Shown here piece after piece: positions 57,576 through 64,000 of a stretch of DNA of 64,000 nucleotides. The notes under the pieces were generated by a model, which was not told the DNA's origin, ran no database searches, and saw only the letters and a list, made by a program, of their open reading frames with translations. The stretch is from Platerodrilus igneus (lineage: Eukaryota > Arthropoda > Insecta > Coleoptera > Lycidae), in assembly GCA_036346225.1 (NCBI GenBank), contig JARFIW010001469.1, forward strand, positions 10,820,001 to 10,884,000, in the 5' to 3' direction. The position numbers and the translations under genes are program-made. Each line of letters starts with the position of its first letter. The stretch's first letter is position 1.

Positions 57576-58898
57576 CGAGGGCCATTTTTTTTAACCTCCG
57601 ATCGCTCCGTGCAGACGCTACGCGGGTAGCAGAAAGCGGGCATTCGCTGTAGGCGACTGCGCAGTTCTTGGACTACACACTCCGCCATTGATAACATTCA
57701 GACGTCAGTCCGCGTTGTGCTACGCTACGCTACGCTATTATTGGTGCACCCACCAAGTGTGAAGTGCGAAGTGTGATTCGTTTTCTACAGACTGAAGGCC
57801 ATAGTGCTGCAGAAATCCATCGAAGAATGAGTCGTGTATATGGGGAAAACTTCATGAGTGATGGTGTTGTGCGTGAATGGTGTCGAAAGTTTAAAGATGG
57901 CCGTAATGATGTGCATGTTGAAGGGGGGCCAAGGGCGCAAATCTGTCGTTTCAGATGACCTGGTTCAACGTGTTGGCAGAATGATTAAAGAAAACCGCAG
58001 ATTCACCATTACTGCTTTGTCTACGAAATTTTCAGAAGTTTCAATGTCTGTTTTGTACTCTATTGTTACTGAACGGTTAGGCAACACAAAACTTTGTGCA
58101 CGTTGGGTCCCAAAAATGCTGACGGACGGCCACAAAACTCGACGAATAGCGTCAACGTTGGAGTTCCTTGCGCATTATCATTATGAAGGAGACAACTTTT
58201 TGAAATCAATCGTGACTGGGGATTAAACCTGGATTCAATACGACACACCGGAAATACAACGACAATCACAACAATGGATGCATTCAACTTCACCAAACAA
58301 ACCAAAGAAATTCAAACAAACCTTTAACAACAGAAAGACCATGGCTACTGTGTTTTGGGACCAACAAGGTGTGTTGCTTGTGGAGTTTATGGAGCCCGAA
58401 ACCACAATCACTGCAGCTATTTATTGTGAAACTTTACGACGGTTGCGTAGAGCCATTCAGAACAAACGAAGAGGAAAGCTGACCGCTGGAGTTGTTCTGA
58501 TCTACGACAATGCCCGTCCACACACTGCTGGAGCAACTCAACGGCTTCTCGAACAATTTGGATGGGACATTTTCGATCATCCGCCACACAGTCCTGACTT
58601 AGCACCAAGCGATTTTCATATTTTTCCTGACCTCAAGACGTGGCTTGGTGGGAAGCGCTTTCAAACCAATGAGGACCTTCAAACCAACGTCAAGGACTAC
58701 TTGAATTCATTGGTGGCAACTTTCTTTGAACAGGGTATTGAAAAGCTTGTCCACAGATATGACAAATGTCTTAATCACTTCGGTGATTATGTCGAAAAGT
58801 AACCGTAAGTGTACCAATCTTTTGGTAATAAAATTATTGTTTTATATGAACTTGTCTTTTATTTATAGCCTATCGGAGGGTGAAAAAAATGACCCTCG
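57576..58898 (+). mobile_element. mariner transposon, 1323 bp
   Basis: Both ends are visible: CGAGGGCCATTTTTTTTAAC at the left and, reversed, CGAGGGTCATTTTTTTCACC at the right. The TA target is duplicated (57574-57575 and 58899-58900). The length is that of a full mariner. It interrupts the unrecognised coding DNA on either side. Confidence 0.93.
57731..58802 (+). pseudogene. mariner transposase (DD34D), one frameshift and one stop
   Basis: Cut-and-paste transposase. The N-terminal HTH part (SVIRFLQTEGHSAAEIHRRM, VREWCRKFKDGR) is followed by a frameshift in a run of six G near 57925. It then runs open except for one stop. Catalytic Asp residues: codon 58221-58223 in TGD.TW, where the next codon is TAA instead of the usual Glu; 58506-58508 (IYDNARPH); and 58611-58613 (APSDFH). 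The last two are 34 residues apart, the mariner signature. WVPKMLT and HSPDLAPSD are also typical. No ATG is visible at the expected start. Only two defects separate it from an open gene. Confidence 0.93.
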
Positions 58899-59229
58899 TA
58901 TATTCATTAAGGATATCTATTATATTCCTCCATAAATCTAAGTTTTTACTAACATTATAATGTATGTAGCATGGGTATTTTAGTAAAACTTAACATAACG
59001 TGTTCAAATCACTGTATTTTGTTTTAATAATATGAGATGCTGGTTGTTTTACATTCAAGCAGGAATGAAGTTATTGGAGGGCTACATCTAGTATAATCGC
59101 ATCAATATTTGGAAATCCATCTTTTTTAAGACAATTATTAATGTTTCAATACATTTTTTAACATAATCCTCCATTCCACCTAAGAGTTCTAGTGAGTCTT
59201 TTCTGTAGATTAAATAAGTATATTTTACA

Positions 59230-59782
59230 GGATCCACTATTTTAACCAAACATTTTTATTTAAGTATACTATAAACCTATTAACCATGCATAGCAACTGA
59301 TCATTACCAGCTTCGGAATGTCGAATATTATCTATAATACATGGTAGTTTGGACATGAAATTGCTAAACTTGCTAACATTGAAATCAATCGTGAATGACA
59401 TCGCTCCGGTTATTAATCTACATACGATTTTATACCCGTTAAGCGCGTTTGCACCCAGCACAACTATTTTATTCGCCGATTTTGTTATTGGTATAATTTT
59501 TTCATGAACTAATCTCTTACCTTGAACTTGCATTTTTTTACCAAATCATGATGATGTTCTAGCCGCGATATTTCAGATAGAACGTCAATATTACACCATT
59601 CCTCCGGAGTTATCACCATTTGTTCATCCAGAAGAGCAGTTCTCTGTAAATTTAATTCCTGAGTCAGTCGATGTGCATTCGATAGTCTAAAACTGACAAA
59701 AATCCCAAATACATAACTCCCAACTTCGTTCCTGGCAAGATCTTTGGTCCCACTCCGTCACCGGCAGATATACATTTGGTAT
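59230..59782 (-). pseudogene. Degenerate coding sequence of unrecognised family, second part
   Basis: On the minus strand, pieces read ISAGDGVGPKILPGTKLGV (from 59780), ITPEEWCNIDVLSEISRLE (near 59610-59550), then an ATG-initiated 98-codon frame (59533-59237) with IVVLGANALNGYKIV. At least two frameshifts. The style (Asn-rich, with NALNGYKI-type phrases) is like 56666-57330, so I take both as parts of one decayed element. Family not identified. Confidence 0.4.
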
Positions 59783-60319
59783 TGAAGCGGGCTACTACTA
59801 CTACCGCGTTTCTCTAATTTAAAACAAGTAATAACGAGAGTCTTCATTACTCACTGTTCACAAGTCTAATTAACAGTATATGTCTTATTTATAAATGTTT
59901 TCAGTCCAATTAACAATGAAGCACTATCACACTAATGAATTTACAAGCACTAATATCTTCTTAAACTAACTTCTTTACCATAGGTCCATTAATAACCCTA
60001 ACACAACTATTATTTATTACACTTCTATCTATTTATGTATACTACAAGCTGCATGTACATTAGATACGTGCACTTAACATTTATGTTTACTGTTAGACTT
60101 CCAAAAGCTCAACTATTTCCCTTTACACAATATAAATTTGTGTTCGACATTCTGATATAGACTAACCTCTTACATTCATAAGCAGTCTTATATATACCCT
60201 GAGTTAAAGAGATGACTCATCCTCCAGTAATTACTAGAAGCTTCCCGGCCCATGCAGAATATACAGTGCTTGCGGCGTGTTTGGGTGTTTGATGGGTTGC
60301 CTAATAGTAGCTCGCAACA
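59783..60319 (-). repeat. Family M solo LTR
   Basis: 537 bp, minus strand, GAGCTACTATTAGG subtype, TG...CA ends. Perfect 4-bp duplication GTAT (59779-59782 and 60320-60323). Confidence 0.93.
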
Positions 60320-60323
60320 GTAT

Positions 60324-60671
60324 CTTCCTGATATCACAAACATCCCTCCACATATTTCTTTCTCTAATCCCTCTACAATGCAATTTCTGTCCGGCCATGG
60401 TAACTTCCGTAATAAACTTCATCAATTCCATTTAACTTCTTCTCCTCAGTGTCCTTGCAACAATCAATCTCTAGAAACCCCACAACACCTGATATACTTC
60501 TGTCCCCTAACCTCTCTACTACAAAACAACTTTAAGCAATCTACAAACTATGACCCGTTCTCCCCACTTCCTAACATAAACTTTCTAGTCACTAACTATC
60601 CTCAAGAATTCAACTATTTCCTAAATGAAATCCTCTTAACCAAACCTACCACCCACAACCAGCAGCACTAA
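60324..60671 (+). pseudogene. 3' end of another non-LTR retrotransposon ORF
   Basis: The frame reads FLSGHGNFRNKLHQFHL, then C.CN..SLETPQHLIYFCPL. This tail with its C-C-H-C pattern follows the RNase H or RT domain of many insect LINEs (I, Jockey, R1 and relatives). It stops at 60669-60671. A probable 3' UTR with AATAAA near 60909 follows. The 5' side is lost at the solo LTR insertion site. Confidence 0.65.
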
Positions 60672-62139
60672 CACACTTAATATACACTTTTGCAATTCTT
60701 TACCACATCACACTTACACTCGCACTATGCACACAATCAACACTACTCCACGTGCACAGTCGACGACTAACGTAGGGGCACAAATCCTCCTCACCAGAAC
60801 TTCAAGAATCCCAGTTGTCCTTGAATTATTTATTTTAAGTTCTTCAAATAGATGTAAATACTTATAATATACGGCTAGTATGGGCTCTGGCCTAGGTATG
60901 GTCTAAAACAATAAATTTAGTTATCCCTCTATCTATATATCTTATCGTGGTTCCATTTTACGACTTTGTAGCCGTCCCTTGCTTTCCGGTAAACCTGTTC
61001 TGGAGTCTAAATCTACAGCAAAGCTTTCTTAAGATCGACGGCGGTTTTTTACCAATTTCGCAGTGAAGTTGTTGAGCCTACAGTTTTGGAGAACACAAAA
61101 GATATTAAGATAATTACAAGGAACGGTAAAAATTCACAAGTGAATTTCACTGTATCTTCAACAGTCTCTTACTGGACACGTCGATACAGTAATGTAGTTC
61201 AAGATAAATGTCTTTAAAACACGGGCTTTCGCATGAACTCGTCATCGTTCCACCAACCGCCGGACGTTTTCGTTGGTTAGTGCAATAACCACACATTCTT
61301 CAAAAGCGGTTACATACAATAAAATTTATATTCTTGATCTATAGTACATGAGAACTTAAACATACAATTTTTTTGCGAAATAACCTAATTTATAATACAA
61401 AAATAACGATGGGGAAACAAGTCTTTCCATTTTGAATTAAAAAAATCCTTTTACGTAATATTAAAATAAAATTTTGAGGGGGCAATAAGGCGTAACAATA
61501 CTCAATGCGTCATGTTTCCGTTCGCAGTTTTTAAATAATTTAGTGTCTCTGGTTATTACGCTTCTTTAATGTATTGTAAAAGAAATAATTTTATTGCTTT
61601 TGGTTATAACTAACAGCCCTAATGTAAATTAATTTCTAGAAATAAAAGACTTAAAATATCATGCTTAATTAGCGTTTATTGTTTGTAAAACCTTATTATA
61701 CGTTCTTGTTCTTATTCAATTCTTATTTAATTCATAATACATTCATTCTGTACATCCTAAATTAATAACTATATCTTTTATCTTGTTGGTATTTAAAGTA
61801 ACACGCTACACAACGAAAGCAAAGATTTACTTAATATAATTGCGAAATATTTGCATATTATAGAAGATGATCACGGACAGAACTTCTTTAGCTGGAAAAT
61901 TACAAACTTGCGTAAAGGTAGCGGACGATTTTAATTCTTGCTCAAACTGTTATAAAATGGTCAGACGAAAACGTCTAAAAAGAGATCAATCATCTATGTC
62001 GACAAATTAACCAATTGGATCGTAAAACTGTTTTGGAAGTCAAAACTTTATTATATTTAATATACCTGAATCGTCATCAATAAATATTTTGACTTCAATT
62101 TCTATCACTATAACGTCAAGAAAAGTCAAGCTTAAGATT
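60672..62139. other. Non-LTR 3' UTR, then no recognisable gene
   Basis: The first 250-300 bases are probably the 3' UTR of the LINE fragment. After about 60960 the DNA is AT-rich with no domain-bearing frame. Confidence 0.45.
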
Positions 62140-62500
62140 TCATCATCATTAGGTCTTCAGTCCTAGAACTGGTTAGACGCGTACCAATATTGTTCCCTAT
62201 TCTGAACTAACCTACAGATTTCCCTGAAATATGCACAGTTTGCATCTATAACTGTCTGATCTCGGTCTACATCTACCTCTTTTTTCCTATCTCTGCTTGT
62301 AATATATCACCTACTATTCCCCAAAAATGCCTTAGAACGTATTCCGCCCTACTATTTCTCTTTTTCCCCAGATATCCTTTTTCCCATACTATTTCTGTAA
62401 CTTATTTGTTATTATCTTTGTCTGTCCATGCTATCGTCCTCATACATCTGGAGCATTTCAAAAGACTGCTACCGTTTTTGTGTCTGCATTTCAGCCAACA
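62140..62500 (-). pseudogene. RTE-like element, 3' fragment
   Basis: The tail (TGAAGACCTAATGATGATGA, reversed) lies at 62140-62160, followed on the minus strand by the C-terminal coding remnant with FWGIV-type sequence near 62315-62290. Truncated and full of stops. Confidence 0.65.
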
Positions 62501-62654
62501 TTTTTAACATGTTTCTATTTATACAATTGAGAGGATGGTTATTAAAGAAGTGTGCGATTGCATTATTGAAAGGCTTAAGTAGTCGTTTTTTTATATTTAT
62601 TTTGAGGGGGAAAATTCATTATGATTTAAGTTACCTCTTTGGTAGATTTTAACA

Positions 62655-63004
62655 TGGTTCTGAGGCGACTCTATGGCGGGTTTACACTTGTCAGATACCA
62701 ATGCTGTTCTATGAAGATTGTATATGGATCTGAGGCGACCCTATGGCGGGTTTACACTTGTCAGATACCAATGTTGTTCTAAGAAGATTGTATATGGATC
62801 TGAGGCGACCCTATGGCGGGTTTACACTTGTCAGATACCAATGTTGTTCTATGAAGATTGTATATGGATCTGAGGCGACCCTATGGCGGGTTTACACTTG
62901 TCAGATACCAATACTGTTCAACGGAGATTGTATATGGTTTTGAGGTAACCTTATTGTGGATTTATACATGTCAGATACCAATGCTGTTTTACAAGGATTG
63001 TTAA
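62655..63004 (+). repeat. 70-bp minisatellite, five units
   Basis: Units start at 62655, 62725, 62795, 62865 and 62935, each beginning TGG(A/T)(T/C)..TGAGG and containing ACACTTGTCAGATACCAAT. Units 2-4 are almost identical and unit 5 is diverged. The period of 70 is not a multiple of three, so the open frame across it is not a protein repeat. Confidence 0.95.
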
Positions 63005-63284
63005 TATGCTTATTTTTATGTAATTAGTTATTTTATGTATAATTAGAAATCATGTATGTAGGCTGTATTTTATGTTAATATTGCAAGGAAAACCCCGGAA
63101 AAACTTGCAATGCTACCTAGATATTGTGGGCATTTGATTTTCATTTGTTATTTCTTTTAGTAATGGAATCCATTGTTTACTGAAAGTCACGGATTCGTTT
63201 GCAACGCAGTTATTTTTATGTAGGGTTATATAGGCAGCTTCTTTGACTTTGCGTTTTGGTGGTTTTCTTCTTTTCTTCTTTTCT

Positions 63285-64000
63285 TCTTTTCAGGAGTATG
63301 TGTATTCAGCTCGTTCCTTTCTATTGTTTTCTAATTTTATACCCTATTTTACCGAGATTCAGTGAAGGAGGTTAAGCAACCTGTGGCTACCAAGATCCCC
63401 CAACACTTAGACATTTGCCGAAATAATGGTTTTCTAGTAAATCCTTTCACACACTTAACATTATTCGAAAATATTGCCCAACCAATTCTTGTAGTTACTT
63501 ATAATAATCATCATGTTTACGCACAGTTATCTTTTCGTCATTAGTTTATCCATCTTGGGATTGGTTGGATGCGTACTTCCATTGATTTCTATTCTGGGCT
63601 AGCCTACACATCTCCTTGAAACCTCTACAGCCTACATCTTTTACTATCTGTGTGCAGTAGTCTAATCTAGGTCTGCCTCTTCTTCTCTTTTTTCCTATCT
63701 CTGCTTCTAAAATATTCCGCACTATTCCCTCATGCCGTAGTATGTGGCCTATCATCCTATCTCTCCTATTTTTACCGTTTTCCACATATTTCTTTCTTCC
63801 CCTACCATTTTTAGTACCTCTTCGTTCTTAACTTTGTCTGTCCATGATATCTTCATCATACGCCTGTAACACCACATTTCAAAGGCTTCTACCTTTTTCT
63901 TGTCTGCTTCTCCTACTGTCCAGGCTTCACAGCCGTACAGTGCTGTGCTCCACACATATGTTTTAAGCAATCTTTTCCTTGTTTCTATGTTTGTGGTCTT
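63285..64000 (-). pseudogene. RTE-like element, 3' end, cut by the window edge
   Basis: From right to left on the minus strand: end of RT (LLKTYVWSTALYGCEAWTV), the conserved connector (FEMWCYRRMMKISWTDKV), the C terminus (RRDRMIGHILRHEGIVRNIL, RPRLDYCTQIVKDVGC) to 63546, then a 3' UTR to about 63285. One shift near 63760. It is the best preserved C terminus in the window and may continue as a fuller copy to the right. Confidence 0.85.

Noticed and set aside
57719..57735. TACGC tandem repeat in the mariner leader
   Set aside because: Three or four units only; too short to be meaningful.
62743..62943. Protein with 70-bp repeats
   Set aside because: The unit is not a multiple of three, so the frame changes from unit to unit.

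Overview
The window is AT-rich, intron-type eukaryotic DNA that looks like an insect (arthropod) repeat island. There are no bacterial operons, ribosome-binding sites or CRISPR arrays. Almost everything recognisable is a transposable element or its wreckage: Ty3/gypsy LTR retrotransposons, RTE-like non-LTR elements, tRNA-derived SINEs, a mariner, a piggyBac relative, a hAT fragment and satellite DNA. I see no convincing complete host gene. The only host-gene-like signals are a possible Arg-rich micro-exon at 41025-41074 and a possible membrane-protein exon at 49888-50235. The species cannot be named from the sequence.

Layout. 1-657 is the 3' end of a long LTR (family U). 664-7236 is copy A of a Ty3/gypsy element (family M) with 522-bp LTRs that differ at one base. 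7237-14400 is mostly featureless DNA with an internally deleted RTE-like element (10124-11548). 14407-14703 is a SINE. 15218-23130 is a family M solo LTR split by a family U element (15375-22676) that has 2.1-kb LTRs and a deleted interior. 23377 to about 28265 is a decayed piggyBac-like element containing a satellite array with embedded SINEs. 29815-41930 is a field of RTE-like fragments, mostly minus strand, plus a head-to-tail SINE array (34690-36480) and a 2.2-kb insertion carrying the micro-exon. 42420-49213 is copy B of family M on the minus strand. 49214-57300 holds a hAT fragment, a dispersed 300-bp repeat, nested solo LTRs and a candidate promoter or LTR. 57576-58898 is a nearly complete mariner inside unrecognised degenerate coding DNA. 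59783-60319 is a family M solo LTR, followed by the 3' end of another non-LTR element. 62655-63004 is a 70-bp minisatellite, and 63285-64000 is another RTE-like element cut by the window edge.

Most interesting point. In both family M copies, pol continues past integrase into a macrodomain of the TARG1/OARD1 (ADP-ribose glycohydrolase) type. The two residues equivalent to the human catalytic Lys84 and Asp125 are present at exactly the human spacing. A CCCH zinc finger follows. Comparing the copies shows the macrodomain and finger belong to one reading frame. So this retrotransposon family appears to have captured an ADP-ribose-processing domain together with a nucleic-acid-binding finger.

Both family M copies are broken. 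Copy A is broken mainly by single-base indels, many in homopolymers, although its LTRs are almost identical, so part of this may be assembly error. Copy B is broken by substitutions, a few indels and a SINE insertion with a 14-bp target duplication. Its two LTRs belong to different subfamilies.
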